A stretch of DNA of 64,000 nt from Benincasa hispida (Eukaryota; Streptophyta; Magnoliopsida; Cucurbitales; Cucurbitaceae), in contig NC_052357.1 in assembly GCF_009727055.1 (NCBI RefSeq), forward strand, positions 83,343,706 to 83,407,705, written 5' to 3'. Positions within the stretch are counted from its first letter, which is position 1, and each line of letters begins with the position of its first letter. Shown here in pieces: positions 35,101 to 46,700 of this stretch. Below the pieces are notes generated by a model. It made no database searches. It was given only the letters and a program-made list of their open reading frames with translations, and was not told where the DNA came from. A program made the translations under genes and the position numbers.

Positions 35101-37978
35101 TTTTTGCTAAAAAGAAGAGCTCAAGATGAATTTGGTATCAATTTCAAAATAGACATCTAGATCAGATCTTTTTGTCCAAAAGAAATTACAACGTTACATT
35201 CCGAATGCCAAAAACCGTACCCAACTCCTACATGTTTTTTCAACCATGAAACAGTCCCTCAACTGGGAGTCAATAGCATAAGCTAAGTGTCGCCTACTAG
35301 ATGACAGCCATCCGTATGAGGAAAAAACAAAACAATTGCATATCATAACTATTATGTTTGGTAATAACAAATAGAAGACATCACCAAAATATGTTTTGAA
35401 TATGTAAGAGTTCTTAGATAGTTGCACTAACGATATGTGATTATAAAGAACTACTTGAAGAAGTCTTCATTCAAAGATAAAATATAAAGGTAAAGAAAAT
35501 AGTCAAATCAATGCAGAATGGTAAAAGATGAGATATATAACACACATGAATGAAATATTGGGACTGGGTAAACTCCAAACTCTCGATTGATCTGATTACA
35601 CATAGAAGATCCAAATATCCTTCATAATAGATTTCTCAACAAGCATTTATACAGTTTCAATGGCTTTTAGGTGTTCCAAAATTCCATATCATATGCAGAA
35701 TGAATGAGATGCTGAATCTTACTGGTGACAACATATTAAATTATAGGTGTATGTAACAGGCCCCAGACAGTAGATGAGCACTAAGAGTTAGCGAGAATAT
35801 CGTGATAAGCACAAGGGTGCCTTTAAGCAGAAGGAATCATAAGTAGCACAAGAATGATATGCTTTGGGTGAAGGCAAGACCCTTTAAGATCAGAAACCAG
35901 AGATCAGATGTCGGAGTTGAAAAACTTACAGCATCCTTGAATGCATAGTAGGCTTTTTCTGGAAAATAAGCATATGTAGTTCCACTATCCAAGATAGCAC
36001 CATACTTCCCATCAAAAGTGCTAGGATTCAACTTCAACGGCTTCCCAGCAACATGTATTTCCTTCAGCTCTATATTATAATATGGGCTGTTTCCATCCCA
36101 ATGCTAGACTGTATTTATGAGATGTACACAAATATAAACCAGAAAAATGAATAAAACAAAGGCAGATTCAAAATTACCATACCTTCGAGATGGGTCTGAG
36201 TGGGTGAATACCATACCAGGGGGTGAAGAGATCCCGCCAAGAACCATTGCACCCCCACCAACATCCATCCCACCATAACATAACGAAAATGAATTGCTGA
36301 TAACTCGTTTCTCAACAAGTTGGTCCATCACACTGAGTGTACCACGGCCCAAACCCATAATCCCATCAGCACGTTGGGTATAAAGATCACCAGTTTCCAT
36401 AGTTTCACACCCAAAGACAGCACGCTGGGGTACAAGTTCACTTTCTTTTCCAAATGACATGATGTCCTCAGCAAGCACACCACTGCTAGTACTCATCTCT
36501 GCATACCGTCTCTCGTACGTACACTGGACTCCATTGTCATCACAGTTACAATCGACATTGCACTTAACAGGTTGATATGTGCTAGACAGCTCTGGTTGGA
36601 ACCTTGGATCCTAAAAATAGCATGGTCTAAAAATAAATCAAGTGAAAACTTGTTTTAACAAGTTATATTGGTTTGTAGGGTATAAATAGAGTAGTCAGTA
36701 GTTCAAACTATCTAAACGTCCTATGACAATCAATATTTTATATATATATAAGACTATGACAATCAATCTAAAGCACCTAGTCCAATGGAACATGCATAAG
36801 CTTTAAGTGACTAATCTAGCATGATCTTCCAATGCACACCTCAGAACTACTATCCGCTAAACAATTTGCAAGGATACTAGTAAATTGAATGAGATTTGAA
36901 CTTTCACATGAAAAAATATTTTGAAGGCTTCACATTTCCTAAAATGACAAATTATGACCAGAATTTTTCAGTGAAGCCTTTTTTTTTTTTTTTTTTTTTG
37001 AGCTATTCTCACAAGAGATCCTACTACATTTGGTTGTCAAGATAACTTCTAGGATATTAAATACTAAGTGGGCAGCCACCGTAACTAACTCATTTCCTTT
37101 TAAATCCTTTACTGTTTACATTAGTGTCCATTGATCACTGGCCAACCAAAAGTAGTTTTTCACCTTGTTGGCCCTAACTGGTTTGATTTTTGTGAACCCA
37201 TACACAGAAATTCACTTCCAAAGAAAAACATGTACGAAGCCGTGATCCCAGATGGATCAGATGCGCGATCGCTAATCTCTCCTTCATCAGCGATTCGACC
37301 AAGCCCAGTTCTAAGATCCCATGCTTACACCGTCCTCGACAGTTATAGACTTTGAAGAAAAAAGTTTCAAGTAACAGTATCATTATCTGTAGGCCCAAAT
37401 TCGAAGCCACAAAACAACTTGCAGATATTTAGATATAGATAGCAGAACTGAAAAAAGAACGCAGATCAGCAATCAACCGAAAGAAACCTGATGATTCCCG
37501 CACTCTACGCAGTTAGAGCATGGAACATACGTCACAGTACTTCCGGTATCGACGATAAGAGCAAATTCTTGTGGAGGAGTCCCAATCCAAAGACGTGTCG
37601 TGTAATACCTGCGGATATAAATGCCCAGAACCTCCAATTCTCGATAAACATATAAATAATTATAAAACAGAAACGTAAATTCGAAAATTTCTGAAAGACG
37701 GACCCGTTGGTAAGGAGGTCATCGTGGAGCCTCATTCGAGCATTTGACGAGTGGGGCTTACCCAAGTTCTGCAGGTGCCGGAGACGGTGATCACGGTCCA
37801 AAACGCGCTGATGAGTAGAATTCATGGGCGAGATATAGAGAGGAAGAATCACAGGCTGTTGCTGATAATCGAAATCTCTCGCGTGCACAGAAGAGGAAAG
37901 AATCCTGCCTAGCAAATTAAAACCAACTAAACAATAGAAGACGATGGCAGAATATGAATCGGCCCAGGGCGGCGACAT
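32137..37978 (-). CDS. Membrane-anchored A1 aspartic protease, 12 exons
   Basis: This is a pepsin-type (A1) plant aspartyl protease of the atypical group with a C-terminal membrane anchor; its substrate is unknown. Exons on the minus strand: 37978-37704, 37608-37488, 36610-36183, 36086-35930, 34830-34748, 34663-34567, 34431-34359, 34140-33928, 33312-33188, 32966-32838, 32764-32667, 32311-32137. All introns are GT-AG and the phases agree, giving 657 aa without a break. A hydrophobic stretch at about 11-27 is a signal peptide or anchor. The catalytic aspartates are D112 (DTGST) and D308 (DSGTT), with TADGIMGLGRG-like sequence (QRADGIMGLGRGTLS) between. A Pro-rich linker is at about 447-480. A transmembrane helix is at about 608-632 (MMTIGVAVTLVVGLAAVSTW), followed by RYRRRE and a short cytosolic tail. 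The start at 37978 precedes the hydrophobic stretch; an in-frame Met at 38098 would add 40 residues. Its closest relatives are probably the Arabidopsis At5g43100/At3g50050 type (from memory). Confidence 0.93.
35051..35097. repeat. Poly-A and (GAA)n microsatellite in an intron
   Basis: An A-run is followed by about nine GAA/AGA units inside the long intron between exons 4 and 5 of the aspartic protease gene. It is likely polymorphic in length. Confidence 0.85.
36979..36999. repeat. 21-bp T homopolymer in an intron
   Basis: A run of 21 T lies in the intron between exons 2 and 3 of the aspartic protease gene. Its length is probably uncertain in the assembly. Confidence 0.8.
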
Positions 37979-38117
37979 GGTGTGCCGGTGAACCGTACGC
38001 GACGGTGCAGACGGGACAGAAATGACGGAAGAGAGGACTCGGTAATATGCCCTCTCCGCCTTCCCCCAAATTACTGAGACTGAATGAAATAAAGCCATTG
38101 CAATCTTTTCTTATTTT

Positions 38118-38198
38118 CCAAAAAAAAAAAAAAAACTAAACTAATATAATGATAATAATACTAATAATAATAATAATAATACTAATAATAAAAATAAC
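38118..38198. repeat. Poly-A and (AAT)n microsatellite
   Basis: An A-run followed by interrupted AAT/ATA units lies just upstream (in gene sense) of the aspartic protease start. It sits between the two minus-strand genes. Confidence 0.85.
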
Positions 38199-38665
38199 GT
38201 ATGACTTCAAGAAGTCGCTAACCAATTGGCTAATCAGACGGAGCCACGATGACGACAGAATGGTAATGTACGAGATGGGGCACACGGTCAACGGCAAGCC
38301 CACGACAAGTTGGAAGTTGAAATTTTTATGTCTCATTTTAAAGAATTCATATTTAAATATTGGAAAATTTTTAAAAATAGAAAAAATGTCAATCTATTTT
38401 TAAAAATAACAAAAAAAAAATACGGATAAATTTTTATCACTTCTATCAAATAATATTAGGATTTTATTATTTTTTGTAAATAATTTTTCTTATTTTTCTA
38501 TTTTTAAAATCCCCTTTTAATATTTCTTTAACTAGTACATATTTATATAAACAAAGAGGAGAAAAATAAAAAGAAAACTCAAATGTACAATGCTGGAAAT
38601 AAACGTAATGTTTATTATTATTGCATTAAAAAGCTTGACCATGGGGCTATAGCTGCTACGCTATA
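38199..38665. other. Intergenic between protease and P450 genes
   Basis: No gene was seen. It contains the probable promoter of the aspartic protease gene and the 3' untranslated region of CYP81 copy A, in AT-rich sequence. Confidence 0.5.
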
Positions 38666-41019
38666 CTATACAATAGTCGATGGGCGGGGGCTGGACTTGG
38701 TTTGTGAGAGAAGATTGACAATTATGGGCCTGGGCCTACATTTAGCATGTAAGTGTTGGGCCTTGGGCATAGTGATTGCAATCCCTTCTGTCATGTCCAC
38801 CAATTGTTCACTAGGACGCTCCCATTCAAAGCATTGAATCAATGAGCCCAATACAAGCCCAATCATTCGTAGGCCCAATCCCTCTCCTGGACACCCCCTT
38901 CTACCCAACCCAAATGGCATCAAATTGAACCTGTAATTTTCACTTTCATGCCCGTTAAACCTGTCGGGGTCAAATTTTCTTGGGTGGGCCCAAATTTTGG
39001 GGTCGTTTTGAATGGCCCATATATTGATGTATAGCACAGTGCCACGTGGAATATGGTAGCCTCCAACAGAGCAGTCTTCTGATGATTCATGAGGTACTAG
39101 TAATGGAGCTGGAGGATACATCCGAAGGGTCTCGTTGATTATGCCACGTAGGTAGGGAAGGTGGGCCATGTCGGATTCGTCAATCGAACGTTCGTGGCCA
39201 ACTTGATGGTCGATTTCGGTTTGTGCTTTCTTTAAAATTGTTGGATGGTTTAACAAAAGAGATAGAGCCCACTCCATTATGCTCCCTGATGTTTCTGTAC
39301 CAGCTACTAACATAAGCTGTCCATGTACGCAATATATAATAATATTAGAATTGTGATGTGATATACGAGTCATAATATATGTTCATGAAATATTAACTTC
39401 AACATTTTTGTTAATGGTCAAATATTCATCTTTTTATCAGTCCCACAATATATGGGATAAAATTTAGAGATTCGAATTTCTTGATCATAATATATGTTTT
39501 AAGTCCGTTGAATTATGTTTTTGATTGAAATGCTATATAAAATTTGAAGGGAAATATACGTAGAAAAATATTCATAGAAATAGCATAATATAAATTAAAC
39601 GTGCATTTATTATAATAATTGTATAGAAATTATTATTTTAATTTACAACCAAATTTCTGAGTTCCCAAGAAATTTATTATATGATATAATTATTATACAC
39701 CCAAAGCCACTTACTACATGACAAAATTATCGTGTAAAATTATATTTCATATTGATTTTCATTTTAACGTGTTCATAGTTGTAATGTTTTTATTGGTTTT
39801 TGTTTTTCCCTAATATTTTAATATGAGTTGACTTACACCAAAACCGATGTCACATGTAGGTAGTTCATATGATATTGAAAATATTATATTAGCTAAACTT
39901 TATTAAAATTATAGAAAAAATATATCATTTTCAATCGTATAATTGTATCTATTAAACTTTAAAAAAAAATAAAAAATAAAAATATTTTTTTAAGAAAAGG
40001 ATAAACTTTTAATGGGCTCTTAAACTTTTAATTGGTATCTAATTCCTCCACACTACCATTAATTTGTTTAGACTAATTGAAAATGATAAAATAAGAGAGA
40101 GAATTACTAGCATTAGTGCTCTGATAGTTTCATCATTATATTGTTCAGGTTCAGATTCTTGTAACTCTAATAATACTTCAATCATCGTCTTCTTCCTTCC
40201 ATCACGAAATGAATCGTCGATTTCTGTCATTCTTCTTCTTCGATGTTGCTCAATTAAACTTTGCATCAAAGTGTCTCTTCGATTTTGACAATTCATCATA
40301 TCTTTCTCCAAAGTTGAACCAAATCCCAACCATTTTATTAATGGAATAAAATCTCCTATATTAGATTTACCAGACAACCGAGTTGACTCAGCTTGTAACT
40401 CTCTAAATAATTTTGCCTCATCAACATCATCCACGTCATCTCCATAGAAACGTTTCCCAACAATCATCCTCAACATCAAGTTGAAAGTTAAATCGAAAAA
40501 CTCATGCTTCATGTTAACTAATTGATTTTCACATTTCAACAACCGTTGAATCAAAGATCTAACCTCTTCCAAACGAACAATAGAAAGCATATGAAGGCGA
40601 TGAGTGGACAAAATCTCAACGGTGCAGATTCGACGGAGGTTGCGCCAATGGTCCCCATAGGATGACCATACGAGATTCGTATTGTTGTACCCGAAACACT
40701 TGGATATGAGGAGACGAGGTCGGTTTGCAAAGACGATGTCGTTCTTAGTCAAACATTCTTCGGCTATAGAAGGAGACGACACGATCAGGATCGAGCGATA
40801 CCCCAATCGGAGGAACACAACGGGACCGTAGCGGTGGGAGATGTTGTATAGAGAGCGGTATATGGGTTTTTTCAAGAGGTGGAGATGGCCAAGGATAGGT
40901 ATTGATGGGAAAGGGGTGGGCGGGAGGTTTCTGATCTTGTGAAGGAAGTGCTCCGTTAATATATACAGTACAAGAAACAGTGGGATGTAAAGAAAGATAG
41001 CTCCTATAGCCATAGCCAT
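38666..41019 (-). CDS. Cytochrome P450, CYP81 family (copy A)
   Basis: A microsomal heme monooxygenase of the plant CYP81 family, whose members oxidise isoflavonoids, lignans, glucosinolate intermediates or triterpenoids; the substrate here is unknown. Exons are 41019-40108 (304 codons) and 39316-38666, with GTAATT donor, GGACAG acceptor, a 791-bp phase-0 intron at the usual CYP81 position, 520 aa in all. It has an N-terminal membrane anchor (about 5-22), proline hinge PPTPFPSIP, WRNLRR in the C-helix, I-helix AGTETS at 309-314, ETLR at 366-369, FDPDRF, and heme loop FGLGRRGCPG with Cys446. All catalytic motifs are present. The C-terminus runs about a dozen residues past the usual end (ending PRPSTIV). 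It pairs with copy B 17.5 kb away on the same strand. Confidence 0.95.
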
Positions 41020-41116
41020 GAGATTCAGTTTCGCTGTTCGTCTGAAGAATTGCTTAGAATTAGAAATTAAAGGAAAGACCTAAGCCAATTGGTCAATTAG
41101 ATGAACCCAAAATGGT

Positions 41117-41125
41117 AATATATAA
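41117..41125 (-). promoter_or_regulatory. TATA box of CYP81 copy A
   Basis: TTATATATT on the minus strand lies about 98 bp before the start codon, a normal distance for a plant promoter with a short leader. No other TATA-like word in the first 100 bp is as good. Confidence 0.5.
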
Positions 41126-41819
41126 CCAACCACTTGAGGCAGGATATGAAGGAAAGTTGAAAGCTCAACGAATCTCTAGCCTTAAGCCATTTGGCAACAA
41201 CTTGAAAATTAAATAATAATAATAATAATAATTAATAAATAAATAAAAACAAACCATTTATTTTTAATATAATCGAGAGTAGATGATGCAAATTACAAAC
41301 TTTATGGTTACCAATACACTCCTATGTCAATTAAGATATGTTCAATTTGACATAAAAAATGATATGATGTGAGAAAGATATCCTCATATTTATAGTGATC
41401 TTATGTGTGTGTATAATAAGCATTTCATTAATATTAATGGGCCTATATCATTCTATATTTTAGTATTGGTTGAGCTATATATCATTTGACTTCCTTTTTT
41501 TCACATTTGAGTGAGAAAAAAATTAGTTAACTATTAATTCTAAAATTTGCATGTTATATTATTAAAAACCATAAATTAACAATTATATCATGTACAGTAT
41601 TAAACTTTTAAAAGTGAAATAATTCATTAAATCGAACATGATTCAATTGACATTCAAATATATTAGTAACTACAAGGTATATGGTTCAAATATCTTAATC
41701 TTAGTTGTACTTAAAAAAAAAAAAAAAAAAAAGTGAAATAATTCATTACAAAAAATGTAGATTTTTTTAAAAACAGATAATATATAAGAGATTTTTACAT
41801 AAAAAAACCATCTTTAGGT
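41126..41819. other. AT-rich stretch, no gene seen
   Basis: It holds AT-rich DNA, an AAT-rich tract at 41210-41235 and an A-run at 41711-41732. No credible open frame. Confidence 0.5.
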
Positions 41820-42960
41820 CCTTGTTGAATGAGAAATTTTAGACCAATCACAAGTTGCCACGTCATTTACTAAATTAATGATGCAATTCAAAATCATTAA
41901 ATTTGGGCTAGAGTTGACATATGTCCTGAATTGAAGTTGAAGACAAATTTCGATGACGTCACGTGGTTTTATCATGACCCTTGAATCAGATAAGATTAAT
42001 TGGACCCAATTTGATATTATTATTTAGGTCAAAGTCCAACTAAGTCCAAAAATAGGCTGAATTTGACCCAAATGTCAAATCAGGCCTAAATTCGATTAAT
42101 TGGGCCCAAAGGCCAAGCCCATGGATCAACCAAACCCAAGCCCACTTGTGAACTCTATAAATAGATAAATTCTCCTTATTTGGAGGGGTCAGCAATTCTA
42201 TACTCCAGAAAAGCTTATAGAGAATTCTTTACAATCAGAAGTAAGATGCAAGCATTCTAAATACTGAAATCCTTTGAAGATACAAGCAATTCTACATTTA
42301 GAGAGTCCTTTGAAGATACAAGCAAATTTTACATCTAGAGAGTCCAAAGATAATTCATAAGTAGAAGGCTCCCAAGACTCCTAAAGCTGCACTCACTTCA
42401 ATTCCACGAAATAAGTTTCTCTGGAAGCCTTGTGCGAACACTAATTCTCCAAGAGGATCAACAAGCCCAAATGCCGGTCTTCCAAGAAAATCAACAAGTC
42501 CAAAGACCGATCATCCAAGAAGATCAACAAGCCCAAAGGCTGATCATCCAAGAAAATCAACAAGTACAAAGACCAATCCTCCAAGAAGATCAACAAGCCT
42601 AAAGGTCGATCATCTAAGAAGATCATCAAGCCCAAAGGCCGATTATCCAAGAAGATCAACAAGCCCAAAGACCGATCACCTATCAACGAGCCCAAAGGCC
42701 GATCACCCAAGAAGATCAACGAGTCTAAAGGCCGATCAAGATAAATAAGCCCAAAGGCCGATCACCGAAGAAGATTAACAAGTGTAAAGGCCGATCGTTC
42801 AAGAAGATTAACTAGCTTAAAGTTTATAGTTTATTTTGAAAGCATTAAAATACTGTGTATTAGAGATTATACTCACTTTCCACAAAATTAATACAAATAC
42901 AAAGTTCAAGTTCCACGAAATAAATTTCTTTTGAAATCTCGTGCGAATAGTCCTATATTT
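41820..42960 (+). repeat. LTR-like sequence with TATA box and minisatellite
   Basis: It is non-coding with the layout of a solo LTR. A 'tgttgaatgagaaattt' start lies near 41823. A 'ctataaatagataaattct' promoter lies at about 42154. Leader-like sequence follows, and the end is near 'ctcgtgcgaatagtcct'. A near duplicate of 'ttccacgaaata(a)gtttct...gtgcgaa' occurs before (about 42400) and after (about 42910) the minisatellite. No pol and no second LTR were found, and the ends were not proven by a target duplication. Confidence 0.45.
42449..42829. repeat. 33-bp minisatellite, about 11 copies
   Basis: The unit is close to 'ccaagaagatcaacaagccc' + 'aaaggccgatcat'. Because 33 is a multiple of three, the minus strand stays open over several units and reads (I)FLDDRPLGLL repeatedly. 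Copies differ by scattered substitutions and a few deletions. The open frame is most likely a by-product of the unit length. Confidence 0.88.
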
Positions 42961-43079
42961 CAAAAATGAATTAAATTTGAATTTTTTCAAGAAAGACTTT
43001 TAATATTATTTTTGGACAAATTTACCATTTTTTATTATTTTTATTCTCGATTTTTATATATATTTATCTATTTTCAAAA

Positions 43080-43510
43080 CTTTCTTAATGATGGAGAGAG
43101 AAGATTCAATTGGTATGATTTTTTGTCCTATTTTCAAATGGAGAGAGAAAATGTATTTATTTGTTGAGATTTTTTCATTTATTTAATTTAATTGGAGAGA
43201 GAAAATACATTTAATGAATTTTTTTTTCTATTTTCATTGGTTTCACCTTTTTTTCTACGGATTCATGGTTATTCATTTTGTTAGGAATTTTAAAATATTC
43301 TAACCAATATATGAAATATACCACAATATATAAATTCTTGATATAAATCACCATATAATGCATTTATTATGGAAAGAAAATGCATTTATTATGATTTTTT
43401 TCCTTTTTTGATTGTAGAGATAAAATGCATTTGATATATTTTTTTCATTTTTATTTAGAGAGAGAAAATGACATTTAATATGATTTTATTTTCCATTTCA
43501 TTTTTCATGT
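43080..43510. repeat. Degenerate 'ggagagagaaaatgcattta' repeats
   Basis: About five scattered copies of 'ggagagagaaaatgcatttaat(a/t)tgattttttt' spaced 50-110 bp apart lie in AT-rich sequence. Nothing coding. Confidence 0.6.
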
Positions 43511-44500
43511 TGTTTTTTGTTATTATGTGAAATATTTCATTGTTTGTTCACTTATACATATAATATATTCCGTTGTTTATTTGTACATGTCAATTTATTG
43601 GATTTTTTTTACAGATTAATGATTATTTTAAATATACCTTAGAACATTTTGATGGATTTATTATTATTTTAAATATACCTTAGAACATTTTGGTAGGCAT
43701 TTGAAAATATTCTAACAAATATATAAATATACTATAATTTATAAATTAGAGATTGACTCAATGCTTAACATAAATCACAGTATAAATTATATGAAATATA
43801 CTATAACATATAAAACTTCATAAATTTCATTTACACCACAATATATATATATATATTATAATACTATAAGTCTAAATAAAAAAGACTCATTTATATCAAA
43901 TAAATTAATACATATATATCACAATAGATATCAAATTTCCTACAAAAACTAAAAAAAGTACACATATAACAGTATATATAAAAAAAATAGAAAAAAACAA
44001 AGTTCATCTTCATATAGGGGTTTATAAAAAATAACCATCCATCTTCATCTCTTTTTCTTCAGGTATGGTTGCCACGGATCTCTCTCCCCGTCATCGTTGA
44101 TCAAATTTGCTCGCCTCGTCGTGCCGTCAATCGAATCTGCTCAACCTATCACTGTCAATTCACCCCACGTCGTCCACATCATCGATTTGTCCCAAGTCAT
44201 TCGTGTCACCTCGTGTTAAGCCATCAATTCGCCCCACGCCATCATCTACCACCTACAAATCACATCGCCGGAAAGAGAAAAGAGAGGGAAGAGAAAGGAG
44301 AAAAGAGAGGGAATAAGAAGAAACGAGTGTGAATTATGGGAAAAGAATATATGAAATATATTATTAGGGGAGAGAGAACATATGCATGGAGGAGAGAGAA
44401 CATACATGAGGGAGAGAAGTATGCATGGAGGAGAGAGAACTACATAAATAAATAAATAAATAACTAACTATATACATATATATATATATATATATAATAT
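43511..44500. other. AT-rich DNA with short repeats, no gene seen
   Basis: It contains a duplicated 'ttattttaaatatacctta(g)aacattttg' (about 43620-43690). A C-rich patch at 44070-44330 is open in two plus frames but low in information. At 44340-44450 there are three 'atgcatggaggagagagaa' units, followed by TAAA and TA microsatellites that abut the LTR at 44501. Confidence 0.5.
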
Positions 44501-46321
44501 TATTGAGATTGGTGTCCTACTTCTCCTGGTAGTCTTGTAGTCTGTAAACACTCTATAAACATATAGTTATTAATAAAATAAGTGTTATTTTATAAGCATT
44601 TACTAAATCCAATAAACTAAGATCCAAAGTTATTTTATGTAACTCAAGCATGTATGTGGAGACATACAAGTGGATCGTGCCTTAAGTAATAACCTAAATA
44701 GTCTGTAGTGGATGGATAAAGGAGGGATACCTTATCCCGATGACACTACGGATACGAAATGATTGTCTCTTTATATAACGTCGTTGATAATTGAGACTTA
44801 TATTTCACTAGAATGACCATAGGTGACATGACCTTAATCCTGAGTGAGTTGGGAACTCCTGCTCACGAGGGCGGTCCTTTGATTTGTATGGGTGAAAATG
44901 GCCAGATTGCCAACTCAACAAGCCTACCATTTTGGGGATTCGTCTGATTGGGGAGATGGGAACTCAACTACACAAGACGGAATTCACTCCTTCCCTGAAG
45001 TAGGGATAAGTAGATAAATTTCTCCCTTAAGAACTGACTCTGAGTCTTGAACATAGTGGCCACACCCTTTCCTAGCCCGAGAGAATTCAATCATAGTAGG
45101 ACTATGACTTATTGTTCATTAGAGGAATCAGTGGTACTTAAGAAGTTAGATGTAACTAAAGAGGAAAAATGGTAAATTGGCCCAACTATAATTACAAGCG
45201 ATTTGTGAAGGGTCATCGCACCATTGATTGATTATATGGACACAAAAGTATATATGTAGTGCAAAGAGTGCAATTTTTGATCTTTAGTGGAGTGTCCGAC
45301 AGTTAACGGATGATGAATATCGTGGTTAAAAAGTTTAATCAATTATTCACGTACGGTTAGAGCTTCAAGCTATAGGTCCATGAGGTCCCCTTGGTTGCTC
45401 AATGGGTTCAAGTTGAGAATCAGATTTTGAGTTAGTTTATGTGTTCAAATTAACAAAAGGAAATTCAATTATATGTGATATAATTGATATGATGTATTTG
45501 ATAGATTATCATTGGAAGAATTAATATAAATATGATTTATATTAAATACCATAAAATAAAAAAAGAACTATGGTTTATATGTTTTATATGATGAAATATT
45601 AAAACTATAGGTTATAAATATAATATGATAAGTTGGTTATTGTATTTATTTTAATATATTAATTATGTGATAATTAATTATTCTTTTTCTTTAATAACTG
45701 ACTTAAGTGGGAGGTTTGCACGGTTATGGTAACTGTGAGATAAAAAGGAAAATAGTTTTCCAAATCGAATGATGATTCATTGAATCGGTATCACAAAAGA
45801 AAGGCTACTGAATAAAAAGGTTTTACTAAATGATAACATCTCACAGACTAAACAATTGAGTACCGAATTTATTATACGATCGTTACTACACGATCGAGTA
45901 GCAAGTCTATATGATAGGCTTCTTCTTACTACACAATCAAGTATCAAGTCTATATGATAGACTTCTTCCTTACTCAATCGTCTATCTCATTCATTCCTCT
46001 ATCCAAAGTCACACAGAGTCCACAATTCCTAGATTCTCACAACGAGAATACCAAGGTAACTCTTGTGGTCGTGTTGTTGGTTGTTCTAATCGTTGCGCTC
46101 GAGTTCTTCTTTGGACGCATTGGAGATTGATTGAGGGATACTTGAAAAAAGAGTTCTTCAAAGGTTTGCATACTCTATCCCTTATTCATTTAAAGAAGCA
46201 TTTTTGTAATTTATTGTTTATGCATAATCTCTTCCGTTAGACTGTAATTGTTTGGATTCTTACTTAGTGGAATTTGAAACGATCCGCTTCCGCTCACTGG
46301 TTCTCTATTTGGAGTTCCTTC
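44501..46321 (+). repeat. Copia-type LTR, probably solo
   Basis: It starts TATTGAGATTGGTGTCC and ends near 'ggagttccttcg'. Its body parallels the LTRs at 7025 and 20274 ('gacactacggatacg', 'gaccataggtgacatgacc', 'gggcggtcctttgatttg', 'gaacatagtggccacac', 'ggtccatgaggtccccttgg'). CGATCG palindromes near 45878 and 45891 match the word set of the 7025 family. TA/TG microsatellite lies on both sides. No internal region was found. Confidence 0.78.
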
Positions 46322-46700
46322 GTGTGTGTGTATATATATATATAACATAGGTGCGAGCTAAATTGTAAATAGCTACTAATATTAGTGAAAATAGGGATGT
46401 CAATAGGTCTTTTTTTTTTTTTTTTTTTGTAAAAAGGTGAAATGTTCAAGACATTAACGTAATATGTGCCTATTCTTAAGGCCTTTTATGTAGAAACCCT
46501 TATATATAATTCTCTTACATGTATAGACTGGTTTAAATATAAATATTGACATGGTAGAGTATATTAGAGAAAAATGTTGAAATTCCATGGGTAGCATTGA
46601 CTTTTCTTATTGTGAATAATTACATTAATTATAATTTTTTTTAAAGAAAAAAATTACTTCTATTAAGCCTCATGGACACTATATTTCATAGCCCATACAA
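46322..46700. other. Short intergenic stretch
   Basis: TG/TA microsatellite, then AT-rich sequence with a T-run at 46410-46428. No gene seen. It leads into the 3' end of the LINE remnant. Confidence 0.5.

Noticed and set aside
42441..42719. 92-codon minus-strand frame as a repeat protein
   Set aside because: It is entirely the 33-bp minisatellite, whose unit length keeps the frame open; no start context or domain.
44069..44332. Arg/His/Pro-rich frames in the C-rich patch
   Set aside because: They are open in two frames at once with low-complexity content, followed by GAGA repeats.
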